From Staphylococcus sp. IVB6240 (GTDB lineage Bacteria > Bacillota > Bacilli > Staphylococcales > Staphylococcaceae), in the NCBI RefSeq assembly GCF_025558425.1, contig NZ_CP094718.1, positions 1,426,001 through 1,490,000 of the forward strand: a stretch of 64,000 nt of DNA, given 5' to 3'. The notes beneath the pieces are model-generated. The model worked only from the letters and a program-made list of their open reading frames with translations, did not search any database and was not told where the DNA came from. Shown in pieces: positions 25,766 to 34,745 of this stretch (its first letter is position 1; every line of letters begins with the position of its first letter). The position numbers and the translations under genes were made by a program.

Positions 25766-25879
25766 AACAAATAAACGCCCAAGGACAATGACGGAAGATA
25801 AGTCATACCTTGAGCGCTTTGGAATCGAAACATTATTAGGAAAATATCATATTCATACCGACAGTTTTATTACTGTCTA
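25766..25879 (-). ncRNA. candidate metal-regulated small RNA
   Basis: From the promoter at 25885-25913 the minus-strand transcript would begin near 25878. It holds a 5' hairpin GACAG-loop-CTGTC, an unpaired AU-rich middle, and a terminator hairpin: CGCTCAAGG (25816-25808) with CCTTGGGCG (25784-25776), an inner stem ATGAC/GTCAT with loop TTATCTTCC, and the tail TTTATTTGTT. The pyrimidine-rich loop could pair with Shine-Dalgarno sequences. No open frame of note lies within it. The features are seen in the sequence; its existence as an RNA is inferred. Confidence 0.5.
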
Positions 25880-25884
25880 TAAAC

Positions 25885-25913
25885 ATTATATTTAGGTTAA
25901 CCTAAAAATTCAA
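25885..25913 (-). promoter_or_regulatory. promoter with DtxR/MntR-type operator in its spacer
   Basis: TTGAAT (25913-25908) and a consensus TATAAT (25890-25885) are 17 bp apart, and 16 of those 17 bp are the perfect palindrome TTTAGGTTAACCTAAA (25906-25891). The core TTAGGTTAACCTAA matches the operator type bound by DtxR-family metal sensors (MntR/SirR in staphylococci). A bound dimer would block RNA polymerase outright. Confidence 0.65.
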
Positions 25914-25928
25914 GTGATATCTATTATC

Positions 25929-26501
25929 TTAATCAAAATTTTTCAAGATTTTCTTTTTCAAGAACATAAATGTGTCATATCCGTCTTCTTTACAGAAATG
26001 ACCTCCTGTTTCTTCTTCATATAATTTACAGTCTAATACTTCACAAAGTTTTCGTGATGCATCAATTGGCACGACATAGTCATCCTTAGCTGCTACCCCA
26101 AACATATGAAGCACTTTATTATGTATTAATTCATAATCCAAATCCCATTTAAAAAATGAGTCTAATACATCATCATCAGGTAATAACTCATTTTGAGGTA
26201 AGTCCCCTTTGAAACCAGAAATCATAGCTAAGCTACCTACTCTTGGTACATCTAACTCATTAATAAATTTCAATGTTGTAATGACACCTAAACTATGAGA
26301 AATAAAAATGGTATCTCTATCTACATCTTTGATATGTTCTTGCATATATGATAGCCATTCATCTCCATTTGGTCTATCTGTATGAGGTAAATCTAAAACT
26401 GTTACGTTATGTCCTTCAATTTCTAAAGTCTTTTTTAACCATGGAAACCAATGATCTTGGCTATTCGCTTGATAACCATGTATGATGTAAACATTTGTCA
26501 T
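25929..26501 (-). CDS. RBBP9/YdeN-like serine hydrolase
   Basis: A 190-residue small alpha/beta hydrolase. HGYQANSQDHWFPWLKK near the N-terminus, the nucleophile SHSLG (about residue 70), DDYVVP and GGHFCKEDG supply Ser, Asp and His in the order of the RBBP9/YdeN family. The substrate is unknown. AGGAGG precedes the ATG. It ends about 15 bp from the metal-type promoter but is transcribed toward it, so the two units are in tandem and that promoter is not its own. Confidence 0.75.
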   Translation of the reverse strand: MTNVYIIHGYQANSQDHWFPWLKKTLEIEGHNVTVLDLPHTDRPNGDEWLSYMQEHIKDVDRDTIFISHSLGVITTLKFINELDVPRVGSLAMISGFKGDLPQNELLPDDDVLDSFFKWDLDYELIHNKVLHMFGVAAKDDYVVPIDASRKLCEVLDCKLYEEETGGHFCKEDGYDTFMFLKKKILKNFD

Positions 26502-26626
26502 AATGATGCCTCCTAGTTAATACTGTACTCCTATCATATCACACGTTAAAGCATTATTGACTTTTCATATAGGATTGTAGTAATTTTGTTGAAATTTCTG
26601 AATATTTCTTCTTTACATATTCAAAA

Positions 26627-26674
26627 TGAGAAGTAGCACTAAAGAATCTATTTGAATCCTTAATGCTACCACTC
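26627..26674 (-). terminator. terminator of hemEHY
   Basis: GTAGCATTAAGGATTC and GATTCTTTAGTGCTAC pair over 16 positions with few mismatches around a 5-nt loop, directly after hemY. The tail TCATTTTG is only moderately T-rich. Confidence 0.65.
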
Positions 26675-26676
26675 AT

Positions 26677-28080
26677 TTATCGAATATGTGTCATAAGATT
26701 TTCTACAGCTTTATGCGCTTGACTAATGCAATCTGGTAAACCGACTGCCTCAAACGGTGCACCTGTAATTTGTAAATGCTGATAATTTTCTAAGATATGT
26801 TGCTGAATCCGTTTAATATTATCAATATGCCCTACATGATATTGTGGACTGGCGTATGGCATTTTATTAACGATTGTAAACTCAGGTTCTCCTTTAAACG
26901 TCATCATCTGTTCTAAATCACGACGTGCAATAGCAACCAATTCTTCGTCTGTTTTTTCATTGACAATATTATCACCTTGTTTACCGACATATGCACGAAT
27001 TAATACTTTGCCTTCAGGTGTTGTATGTGGCCATTTCTTTGAAGTCCAAGTACAGGCAGTAATATCTGTTTGACTTGTACGTGCAATGACAAATCCTGTA
27101 CCGTCATGAATGTTTTCAATATCTTTTTCATCAAATGCGTATACAATTGTTGCAACAGATGAAGCTTGCAACTCATTGAAATAATCAAATACTGGATCTT
27201 TCGCAAACCATTTACGAAATACTTGATGCGGTGTTGCAACGATCACACCATCATAGTATGGTTCAGACCCATCGTCCAACTTCACATGATATCCTTGTTG
27301 TGTTGAAGTTAAATCTTCCACCTTCGTATTGTATTGTATTTGCACATCGTGTTGAATTAACCATTTTTCAACATGAACAATAAAGTCATATAGGCCACGT
27401 CTAAATTGTTTAAATTGTCCTTGTGGTCCAGACTGATTATGATCTTCTTTTTCAAGACGTGCTCTACGCACTTGTTGCATACCTTTAATAATACTGCCAT
27501 GTGTTTCTTCCAACGACTTAAAGTGTGGGAATGTACTCATCAAACTGAGTTCGTCAATGTCCGTCCCATAGATACCACTCAACAATGGTTCTATCAAATT
27601 CTCTAGCAGCTCATCACCTAGACGTGCACGGAAAAACATCCCTACTGACATGTCGCTTTCTGGCATATCCATTGGTTTAATTGTTAAATCTTTTAATGCA
27701 CGTAGTTTCCCTTTCATAGAGATCAATTGCGTTGTCATAAATGGTTTAATATCTGTAGGTATCCCTAGAATTGCACCACCTGGAATTGGATATAATTCGT
27801 TGTTCGCATAGATATATGATTGACCTGTTTGGTTCGTCACAATATCTTCATCAGCAATTCCAACATCTTTTGCAACGTCAGTCATAATTGTTTTACGACC
27901 TAAATAAGATTCTGGTCCTAGTTCAATAACATATCCGTCACGATACGTAGTCTTCACTTTCCCACCAGGTCTATCTGTTGCTTCATAAATCGTTACTTCT
28001 ATATTTGGATATTGTTTCTTAATAAAATACGCACTTGTTAAACCTGTGATTCCAGCACCTACAATTGCTACCTTAGTCAT
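26677..28080 (-). CDS. hemY: coproporphyrinogen III oxidase (HemY/CgoX)
   Basis: In Gram-positive bacteria this FAD enzyme oxidises coproporphyrinogen III to coproporphyrin III in the coproporphyrin-dependent heme route. The 467-residue protein starts with the dinucleotide fold VAIVGAGITGLTSAYF, then RPGGKVKT, ELGPESYLGRK and the C-terminal FAD motif FEAVGLPDCI. ATG at 28080 follows GTGAGG. A GTG at 28089 overlapping the hemH stop is an alternative. It is the last gene of hemE-hemH-hemY. Confidence 0.93.
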   Translation of the reverse strand: MTKVAIVGAGITGLTSAYFIKKQYPNIEVTIYEATDRPGGKVKTTYRDGYVIELGPESYLGRKTIMTDVAKDVGIADEDIVTNQTGQSYIYANNELYPIPGGAILGIPTDIKPFMTTQLISMKGKLRALKDLTIKPMDMPESDMSVGMFFRARLGDELLENLIEPLLSGIYGTDIDELSLMSTFPHFKSLEETHGSIIKGMQQVRRARLEKEDHNQSGPQGQFKQFRRGLYDFIVHVEKWLIQHDVQIQYNTKVEDLTSTQQGYHVKLDDGSEPYYDGVIVATPHQVFRKWFAKDPVFDYFNELQASSVATIVYAFDEKDIENIHDGTGFVIARTSQTDITACTWTSKKWPHTTPEGKVLIRAYVGKQGDNIVNEKTDEELVAIARRDLEQMMTFKGEPEFTIVNKMPYASPQYHVGHIDNIKRIQQHILENYQHLQITGAPFEAVGLPDCISQAHKAVENLMTHIR

Positions 28081-28085
28081 TGTCC

Positions 28086-29024
28086 TCACGCTTTCTTATA
28101 AATGTTAGAAATTTCATCTACAATTGCACCGATAAATAGCGGATGTGTATCCGGCATAGGTGGGCGATGGTAAGTAGCCCCTACCTCATCACAAACAACT
28201 TTACATTCATAATCATTGTCATATAAAACTTCAAGGTGTTCAGCTACGAAACCTACTGGTGTGTAAATAAAATGTTTGCTGCCTAATAAACCATGCAATT
28301 CACGTGTTAAGTCTTGAACATCTGGTTCCAGCCAAGGCATACCTGTATTACCTGCTGATTGCCAACCAACTGATATCTGTTTTAATGGAATGTGCTCAGC
28401 AATGAGTCGAGCAGTTTTTGAAATTTGTTCTGGATATGGGTCATGACTTTCTACAATCATCTTTTCCGGTAAACTATGTGCTGATACGACTAGCATTGTC
28501 TCTTTATGTTCATCAGTTGGAATGTTTTCCAAAACTTCATTAATACGCATTGACCAATAATCAATAAATTTAGGTTGTTCAAAATAACTATTCACATGAT
28601 GTAGTATCATACCGTATTCATCCGCTTTGTCTTTTGCACGTTTATTATAAGAGCCGATTGAGAACTTGGAATAATGTGGCGCTAATACAACAGTAACCGC
28701 TTCAGTAATACCATCTTGATGCATTTGCGCAACTGTGTCTTCAATAAATGGATGTATATGTTTTAAACCAATATACAACTTAAATTCGACATCTTTATAT
28801 AAGCCACTTTCATTAAGTGCTGTCACAAGTTCCTCACCTTGGCGTTCTGTCGTTCCAGCTAATGGAGACAATCCCCCAATTGCCTCATAACGTTGCGTTA
28901 AGTCATCTAACTCTTCTTGACTAGGTTTTCTACCACGTCTAATATCCGTATAGTAAGGTTCAATATCACTTTTTTTATATGGCGTTCCATAAGCCATTAC
29001 TAACAAACCAATTGTTGTTGTCAT
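28086..29024 (-). CDS. hemH: coproporphyrin III ferrochelatase
   Basis: HemH (CpfC) inserts ferrous iron into coproporphyrin III. The 312-residue protein has LLVMAYGTPYK, SPLAG, the catalytic His in VVSAHSLPEKM and the Glu in PVGFVAEHLEVLYD. Middle gene of the heme operon, 38 nt after hemE, with its stop reaching the hemY start region. Confidence 0.94.
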   Translation of the reverse strand: MTTTIGLLVMAYGTPYKKSDIEPYYTDIRRGRKPSQEELDDLTQRYEAIGGLSPLAGTTERQGEELVTALNESGLYKDVEFKLYIGLKHIHPFIEDTVAQMHQDGITEAVTVVLAPHYSKFSIGSYNKRAKDKADEYGMILHHVNSYFEQPKFIDYWSMRINEVLENIPTDEHKETMLVVSAHSLPEKMIVESHDPYPEQISKTARLIAEHIPLKQISVGWQSAGNTGMPWLEPDVQDLTRELHGLLGSKHFIYTPVGFVAEHLEVLYDNDYECKVVCDEVGATYHRPPMPDTHPLFIGAIVDEISNIYKKA

Positions 29025-29062
29025 TTTCTATCCGTCCTTTTACACACGTATTCAATATTACT

Positions 29063-30103
29063 TTATTTTTGAGCCGTATAATCATGAACAAATTGCGCTA
29101 CACGACGTAACGTATCAGGTGACACTTCAGGAAATACACCATGCCCCAGATTAAAGATATGTCCACCAGTATGTGCCAACCCTTGATCTAAGATTGGTTT
29201 AAGACGCGCTTCAATCACATCCCATGGTGCCAGTAAAATACTAGGGTCTAAATTACCTTGTACCGTTTTTGTCACACCTTGTTGGCCCGCTTCATGAATA
29301 GAAGTACGCCAATCAAGGCCTAATACATCAATAGGCAGTTCGTGCCATGCATCGATTAAATGACTCGCCCCTACACCAAATAAAATGACTGGCGTATCTA
29401 AAGCTTTAATCCCTGTAACTAACTTATTCATACATGGTTGAATGTAGTATTTGTAATCTTTTTCGTTCAAAGCACCCACCCAAGAATCAAAAATTTGAAT
29501 AATTTGAGCACCTGCTTCTACTTGTCCTTTTACATATGTAATAGACATTTCTGCCAGTGTGTCCATCAACTTAAACCAAGTCGCTTCATCACTGTACATC
29601 ATTGCTTTTGTTTTATTGTAGTTTTTAGATGGGCCACCTTCAATCATATAGCTTGCTAATGTAAATGGCGCCCCTGTAAAACCAATTAAAGGCACATTAA
29701 GTTGTTCTTGTGTCAATAACTCAATAGTATCCAGTACATACGGTACATCTCTTTTAGGATCGATTTGTCCCAATGCTGTGACATCTGAATACTGACGAAT
29801 TGGATTAGAAATCACTGGGCCAATACCTGATTTAATTTCTACATCTACACCAATCGCTTTTAACGGTGTCATAATATCTTTGTATAATACTGCTGCATCT
29901 GTGTTATATTGATCCACTGGTAACTTTGTCACATAAGCACAAATCTCTGGCTGATGTGTAATATCAAATAAAGAATATTTTTCTTTTAACTTTCGATATT
30001 CTGGCTGAGAACGACCCGCTTGGCGCATAAACCAAACCGGTGTATGCGTAGCCTTCTCCCCTTTAATCACTCGCAACATTGTATCGTTAAACGTATTATT
30101 CAT
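29063..30103 (-). CDS. hemE: uroporphyrinogen decarboxylase
   Basis: HemE decarboxylates uroporphyrinogen III to coproporphyrinogen III. The 346-residue barrel shows [16 protein letters not shown] near the N-terminus, [15 protein letters not shown], and [12 protein letters not shown] at the end. AAGGAGG lies 6 nt before the ATG at 30103; the open frame goes eight codons further but through the ribosome site. First gene of hemEHY, divergent from traP, whose homologue lies near hemEHY in Bacillus too. Confidence 0.95.
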   Translation of the reverse strand: MNNTFNDTMLRVIKGEKATHTPVWFMRQAGRSQPEYRKLKEKYSLFDITHQPEICAYVTKLPVDQYNTDAAVLYKDIMTPLKAIGVDVEIKSGIGPVISNPIRQYSDVTALGQIDPKRDVPYVLDTIELLTQEQLNVPLIGFTGAPFTLASYMIEGGPSKNYNKTKAMMYSDEATWFKLMDTLAEMSITYVKGQVEAGAQIIQIFDSWVGALNEKDYKYYIQPCMNKLVTGIKALDTPVILFGVGASHLIDAWHELPIDVLGLDWRTSIHEAGQQGVTKTVQGNLDPSILLAPWDVIEARLKPILDQGLAHTGGHIFNLGHGVFPEVSPDTLRRVAQFVHDYTAQK

Positions 30104-30518
30104 GTCGTCCTCCTTGACTTTACTCATTCATATAAAGATTAGCACGCTTACATTAAAGAACTCTGTGAAAACATTGTCTTCTATAACTTTTTATTAGCAT
30201 TATTTGTTTCATAATATAGTCATTTTAATGTGAACGTATTCTATTAGTTAGTTTCAATTACATACATCATTAAGTATATCATGTAGGAATTAAAACCGTC
30301 TAAGTATGAATTCTCTACAATTTAAAAATAAAAACCACTAAAGTGACATCAATTAAGTATTAAAATCAATACAATGAATTCATATTGTAAAAAGACTTGC
30401 TAATGTGCTCTGAACTTTTGTATGCGCCTTTCTTATACGTTGCATATTCACTTTTTTAAATTTTATGTATATGATATTAATAGATATTGGTTTAAAAGAC
30501 ATTTATAGGGGGATAAGG
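30104..30518. other. intergenic region between hemE and traP
   Basis: About 415 bp of AT-rich sequence containing the divergent hemE and traP promoters. No hexamer pair is good enough to name, and there is no supportable gene, Fur-type palindrome or strong hairpin. Confidence 0.4.
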
Positions 30519-31031
30519 ATGAACTTTTATATTACTTATGGTACTTTTGGTTTTTTACAACAAATTCAAAACAAACATGAAGATCGTGAATTACTTATTT
30601 TTGCTGGTGAAGGTCAAGCGATTATATTAGAAGAAACAGAATCAGCAACTATTTTCCAACAACCAAATGAATATCTCGTATTATCTCGTTTGGGTCATTT
30701 ATCAGAATCTGATTTTCAAGTTTTAATTACAATTCCAACTTCAGAAGATCATAAATACCAACTTGAAAAACAATTAGAGATGTACCAACCTGAATTAGAT
30801 GACAATTCAGAATATCACAGCTATCGTTTATTAAAATCAACACATCAAAATGTTTATAAAGTACTTCTAGGATTTACGTCTCGAGAAGCTTATGAAGATT
30901 ATAAAAAATCAAGTGCGTTCCGAAACAATTTATCTTTAGAAGCCACTAAACCATTAGCTGGTGCTGCTACAGTACATACACCATATATCGAACAATATTT
31001 CTATCCAAGTGACGATTTATCAGAAGAATAA
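30519..31031 (+). CDS. traP: TRAP (HmoB-like heme-associated protein)
   Basis: A 170-residue protein of the antibiotic-biosynthesis-monooxygenase fold. It matches staphylococcal TRAP and Bacillus HmoB in length and position beside hemEHY. Visible landmarks are FYITYGTFGFLQQ at the start, SRLGHLSESDFQVL and TSREAYEDYKKSSAFR. TRAP was once proposed to control agr signalling, but later work failed to support this; a link to heme or oxidative DNA protection is more plausible. ATG at 30519 follows GGGGGATAAGG. Confidence 0.82.
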   Translation: MNFYITYGTFGFLQQIQNKHEDRELLIFAGEGQAIILEETESATIFQQPNEYLVLSRLGHLSESDFQVLITIPTSEDHKYQLEKQLEMYQPELDDNSEYHSYRLLKSTHQNVYKVLLGFTSREAYEDYKKSSAFRNNLSLEATKPLAGAATVHTPYIEQYFYPSDDLSEE

Positions 31032-31051
31032 ATTTAATGTGAGCATTTAAG

Positions 31052-31090
31052 AAACCCACCAAGTGCCATTTCAGCATTCGGTGGGTTTTA
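31052..31090. terminator. terminator between traP and ecsB
   Basis: AAACCCACC and GGTGGGTTT form a perfect 9-bp stem around a 20-nt loop containing further pairing, usable from both convergent genes. Confidence 0.88.
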
Positions 31091-31103
31091 ACAATTATTT
31101 ATA

Positions 31104-32318
31104 TTAATCACGCAGTAAGGATTCTTTATATTTTAATTTCTTAATCGTACGATGGATGGTTATATAGCCAACAATAAAGAACAATACGACAAAATAGCCA
31201 TGTGACAGATTAAATATGAAATATACAATACTTAATAAAATTGCCATGATACTCGTTGTATGTGTGAGAAACTTTTGGTATCCCTGAATCACTAAATCTT
31301 CAGATGGTGGCCAAACTTGTGGCCATAAACCGTACGCTTCTTGTGTATAAAATTGAGACATCTGTAGGATTAAAATATACATTGCCATACAACCTATGAT
31401 TAAACTAACGTATGGATGATTCAACCATGACATGAGTAGAACTGCAATAATAATCAGTCGCAACGTTAGGTTAAACGCATCTTTCCCACGTACAAAGTTT
31501 CTTTTAAATAAATACGGGTACATCGTTGTTTCATTGAACTTTTTCGGAGTTGCTAATAAAAAGTCTAAATAACGTCTACGAACTGCCCCTTCTTGCAACC
31601 CTTTTACATCTGTAAACATACTTACAAATTTATAATAATTCGCTTGATGCTGATGCGCTTGTTTGATTAAGAAAGTCCACGGTAATTGATGTTTGACAGT
31701 CAGTTTCTTTAACAGAAGGTAAATGATGATTAACGCGGCTGGACTTCCGAAACTATGTGAACTACCTGATGACAGCATCACATAAATACCCGATAGATTT
31801 AAAATACCAAGCACCACATTGACCGTCCAACCTTCAAGGCCATATAAAAACCAATGCCATTTGATCATTAAACCAATCAGTGGAAAGAATAAAGCATAGA
31901 TTCCTACTATCATAAAATGTAGCATTTGATTCGGTTCTAACGTATGTACCAATGGATAAGCAATCACGAGTAACACAATTTGTAGTGGTAGTCGTGTATA
32001 GTAGCTTGTCCAAATACCTTTGTGTATATAGTCCTGCATTTGTGATTCAAAAGGTAATAAAAATAAACTATCTGCTTCGACCAAATACGTTTTCAACGGG
32101 AAAATAGAACTCACAGCTAATACAATAGATATCATCAGATAATAATTAATACCTGTTGGAATATCTTTTAGCCATTCACCATAACCTAAAATAAAAGCAC
32201 CAATCAATATGACTAGAAAAACAGTAAAATGACCATTAAATATAAATTTATTATAATATTGTGCTTCTTTTCGCTTTGCACGATATCTCTCATTAAACAG
32301 TTTCTTTGCTGTCATCAT
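31104..32318 (-). CDS. ecsB: ABC transporter permease EcsB
   Basis: A 404-residue membrane protein with about eight to ten hydrophobic segments, following a basic N-terminus (AKKLFNERYRAKRKEAQYYNK). The family is the EcsB permease, partner of EcsA. The Ecs transporter influences protein secretion, competence and membrane-protein processing in Bacillus and staphylococci; it is thought to clear peptides from the membrane. Its start overlaps the ecsA stop (ATGA). No ecsC follows. Confidence 0.88.
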   Translation of the reverse strand: MMTAKKLFNERYRAKRKEAQYYNKFIFNGHFTVFLVILIGAFILGYGEWLKDIPTGINYYLMISIVLAVSSIFPLKTYLVEADSLFLLPFESQMQDYIHKGIWTSYYTRLPLQIVLLVIAYPLVHTLEPNQMLHFMIVGIYALFFPLIGLMIKWHWFLYGLEGWTVNVVLGILNLSGIYVMLSSGSSHSFGSPAALIIIYLLLKKLTVKHQLPWTFLIKQAHQHQANYYKFVSMFTDVKGLQEGAVRRRYLDFLLATPKKFNETTMYPYLFKRNFVRGKDAFNLTLRLIIIAVLLMSWLNHPYVSLIIGCMAMYILILQMSQFYTQEAYGLWPQVWPPSEDLVIQGYQKFLTHTTSIMAILLSIVYFIFNLSHGYFVVLFFIVGYITIHRTIKKLKYKESLLRD

Positions 32319-33049
32319 TGTCTGACTCCTTGCGTTGTACGAATGTAGATATCATCTAAAGTGGCATTTGGCATATTAAATTGTTCGCGTAATGTTTCTA
32401 AGTTACCTAGTCCAACGACTTCCCCTTGGTCTAAAATGATAAAACGATCACAATAGCGTTCTGCAGTTGCCAATATATGTGTGCTCATCAACACAGTGCG
32501 CCCTTCATGCTTCTTAGCTTCCATCAAATCTAACATCGACTGTATACCTAGTGGGTCCAACCCTAAAAATGGCTCATCAATAATATAAAGATCTGGATCA
32601 ACAATAAAAGCACATATGATCATTACTTTCTGCTTCATTCCTTTAGAAAAGTGGCTTGGGAAAACTTCCAGCTGTTCTTCAAGTCGGAATATTTTGAGAA
32701 GCGGCAACGCACGTTCCATTGCTGTTTCTTGATCAATGCCATATGCCATCGCTGTCATATAAATATGTTCTTTTAATGTCAATGTTTCATATATAACTGG
32801 GGATTCTGGAATATATGATAATTTTTTTCGATAAGCTTGTATATCTTCGTTGATATCAATACCAGAAATCGACATCTTTCCTTCATTCGGTGTTAATAAT
32901 CCTAAAATATGTTTAATTGTCGTACTTTTCCCCGCACCATTGAGTCCAATCAGTCCAACAATCTCACCTGGTTCGAGTGCAAAAGATATATCTTTAATAA
33001 CAGGCTTTTTTCCATATCCACCTGATAAATTTTCAACTTTCACTGTCAT
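32315..33049 (-). CDS. ecsA: ABC transporter ATPase EcsA
   Basis: A 244-residue ATPase: Walker A GLNGAGKST, Q-loop around YIPESP, signature HFSKGMKQK, Walker B LYIIDEPFLGLD and the switch His in STHIL. GGAGGTG lies before the ATG at 33049. The variant signature SKGMKQ is typical of EcsA-like exporters. It forms a translationally coupled pair with ecsB and is divergent from hit. Confidence 0.92.
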   Translation of the reverse strand: MTVKVENLSGGYGKKPVIKDISFALEPGEIVGLIGLNGAGKSTTIKHILGLLTPNEGKMSISGIDINEDIQAYRKKLSYIPESPVIYETLTLKEHIYMTAMAYGIDQETAMERALPLLKIFRLEEQLEVFPSHFSKGMKQKVMIICAFIVDPDLYIIDEPFLGLDPLGIQSMLDLMEAKKHEGRTVLMSTHILATAERYCDRFIILDQGEVVGLGNLETLREQFNMPNATLDDIYIRTTQGVRQ

Positions 33050-33185
33050 GTGTGCTGCACCTCCATAAAATGTATTGTACCAAATAGACATATGTTTACG
33101 CTATTTATGAGATAACCATAAAATAGTTACACGTGTTTCTCGTCATGCTATAATATTAACAAATGATCGGAGGGAGCAAATATTT

Positions 33186-33611
33186 ATGTCAGAAACAATT
33201 TTTTCTAAAATCATCGCCGGAGACATCCCAAGTTATAAGGTTTATGAGAATGATTATGTTTATGCCTTCTTAGATATTTCACAAGTCTCAAAAGGACACA
33301 CACTGCTCATTCCTAAAAAACCATCTGCAAATATTTTCGAAACAGATGCGGAAACAATGAAACATATCGGTGAGGCATTACCTATTGTTGCAAATGCGAT
33401 TAAAGCAGCTTTTAACCCGGATGGCTTGAATATCATTCAAAACAATGGTTCTTACGCATCACAATCTGTTTTCCATATCCACTTCCACCTGATTCCACGC
33501 TATGAAAATGATATCGATGGATTTGACTACAAATGGGAAACACACGAAGACGTCATTGACGATTCACAAAAAGAACAAATTGCCAACCAAATCGCATCAC
33601 AGATTCAATAA
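33186..33611 (+). CDS. hit: HIT-family nucleotide hydrolase
   Basis: A 141-residue protein with the histidine triad FHIHFHLIPRY (about residue 95-105). HINT-type enzymes hydrolyse adenosine 5'-phosphoramidates and similar bonds. AGGGAG lies upstream of the ATG. Its place next to ecsAB is conserved through the Bacillales. Confidence 0.93.
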   Translation: MSETIFSKIIAGDIPSYKVYENDYVYAFLDISQVSKGHTLLIPKKPSANIFETDAETMKHIGEALPIVANAIKAAFNPDGLNIIQNNGSYASQSVFHIHFHLIPRYENDIDGFDYKWETHEDVIDDSQKEQIANQIASQIQ

Positions 33612-33674
33612 TCATGTGAATATTCCAACATATAAAGGGTATAGCATTTAGGAGATAATGATAGGAGGATTTTT

Positions 33675-34034
33675 ATGAAATTAGCAAACATTACGCTAGG
33701 TTTAGCTGTTGGTGTTCTTACAGGCGTTAGTCTCGTATTATCAGAAAGACAACAACAATCACTTGGGACTAAAGCGCAAGTCGATCACAAAGCAACATCA
33801 GATATTTCAAGTGAATTAGATTTAATGGGCTTACAAATGAGTGACATCAAAACAAATGCAGTCACAATTAAAGAAGATGGTACTGAATTTGCAAAAACAA
33901 TTGGTGACGACATTAAAAAAATTATTGGAGAATTCAAGGCCGATATTACACCTAATATTGAAAGATTACAAGGTCATATTGAGAACCTTCAAAACCGTGG
34001 AGAAGAAATGACAAACTTTCCAACAAAAAAATGA
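33675..34034 (+). CDS. YtxH-like membrane-anchored protein
   Basis: A 119-residue protein with a single N-terminal hydrophobic segment (about residues 4-21) and a long amphipathic, predicted helical remainder. It corresponds in position and build to Bacillus YhaH/YtxH proteins. Function unknown. AGGAGG precedes the ATG, 63 bp after hit, so co-transcription is likely. Confidence 0.65.
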   Translation: MKLANITLGLAVGVLTGVSLVLSERQQQSLGTKAQVDHKATSDISSELDLMGLQMSDIKTNAVTIKEDGTEFAKTIGDDIKKIIGEFKADITPNIERLQGHIENLQNRGEEMTNFPTKK

Positions 34035-34107
34035 ATTTATGTCATATAAATTAAAAATATTTGATATTTTTAGTGAGTAAAATCAAATAATCAGATATAC
34101 TATAATT

Positions 34108-34137
34108 AAGCATGATACAATATATTGTATCATGCTT
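34108..34137. promoter_or_regulatory. 30-bp perfect palindrome before hpr
   Basis: A perfect palindrome with half AAGCATGATACAATA begins 2 nt after a TATAAT (34101-34106) and ends 26 nt before the hpr ATG. It may be the operator of the MarR-type Hpr at its own start site, or a terminator for the upstream gene (a run of T follows), or both. Confidence 0.55.
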
Positions 34138-34163
34138 TTATACAGTTGAAAGGAGATAGTAGC

Positions 34164-34694
34164 ATGAACGACAAACAGCACCAAATTGAGAGTATTTTAT
34201 ACACACATAAAGCTGCTATGCTATCTAAAGTCATCTGGAAAAATGCAAAAAATGACTGGCAAGCTTGGCTTAAAAAATCCGGCATTACAATGAATGAACA
34301 TTTAATTCTAATGACTATCTATGCATTTAATAAAGTAACAATATCTGATATTTCACGTTACGGTGTGATGCATGTATCAACTGCTTACAATTTCGCAAAG
34401 CGCTTAGAGTCACAAGGATTACTTAAACTTGAAAAAGATACAAATGATAAGCGTAATACATTTATCGTTTTAACTGATGAAGGTCATTCACTTGTGGAAA
34501 ATATTTTTGAACAATATGATATGTCTAAAAATAATATTTATCGTGTTGCTCAAGATTATAATGAGCAAATGTTTCACTTCCCTAGCTTTAGTGATGAGCA
34601 CTACCTTGTTTCACAATTACAGGGTAAAGGCTTCTTAGATGGTATCAATCAATGCCATGATCACTTAAGAAAAAATTTACTTGACGAGGAATAG
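34164..34694 (+). CDS. hpr: MarR-type transition-state regulator Hpr (ScoC)
   Basis: A 176-residue DNA-binding protein of the MarR superfamily; the winged helix covers NKVTISDISRYGVMHVSTAYNFAKRLESQGLLKLEKDTNDKRNTF (about residues 52-100), unbroken here. In Bacillus Hpr represses protease and sporulation genes; staphylococcal targets are less clear. AAAGGAG precedes the ATG at 34164; a longer open frame starts inside the palindrome and is rejected. Confidence 0.85.
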   Translation: MNDKQHQIESILYTHKAAMLSKVIWKNAKNDWQAWLKKSGITMNEHLILMTIYAFNKVTISDISRYGVMHVSTAYNFAKRLESQGLLKLEKDTNDKRNTFIVLTDEGHSLVENIFEQYDMSKNNIYRVAQDYNEQMFHFPSFSDEHYLVSQLQGKGFLDGINQCHDHLRKNLLDEE

Positions 34695-34745
34695 ATTGCA
34701 GTAGATAATACGTATTATCAAACTTAGCATAAAGGAGTTTCAACG

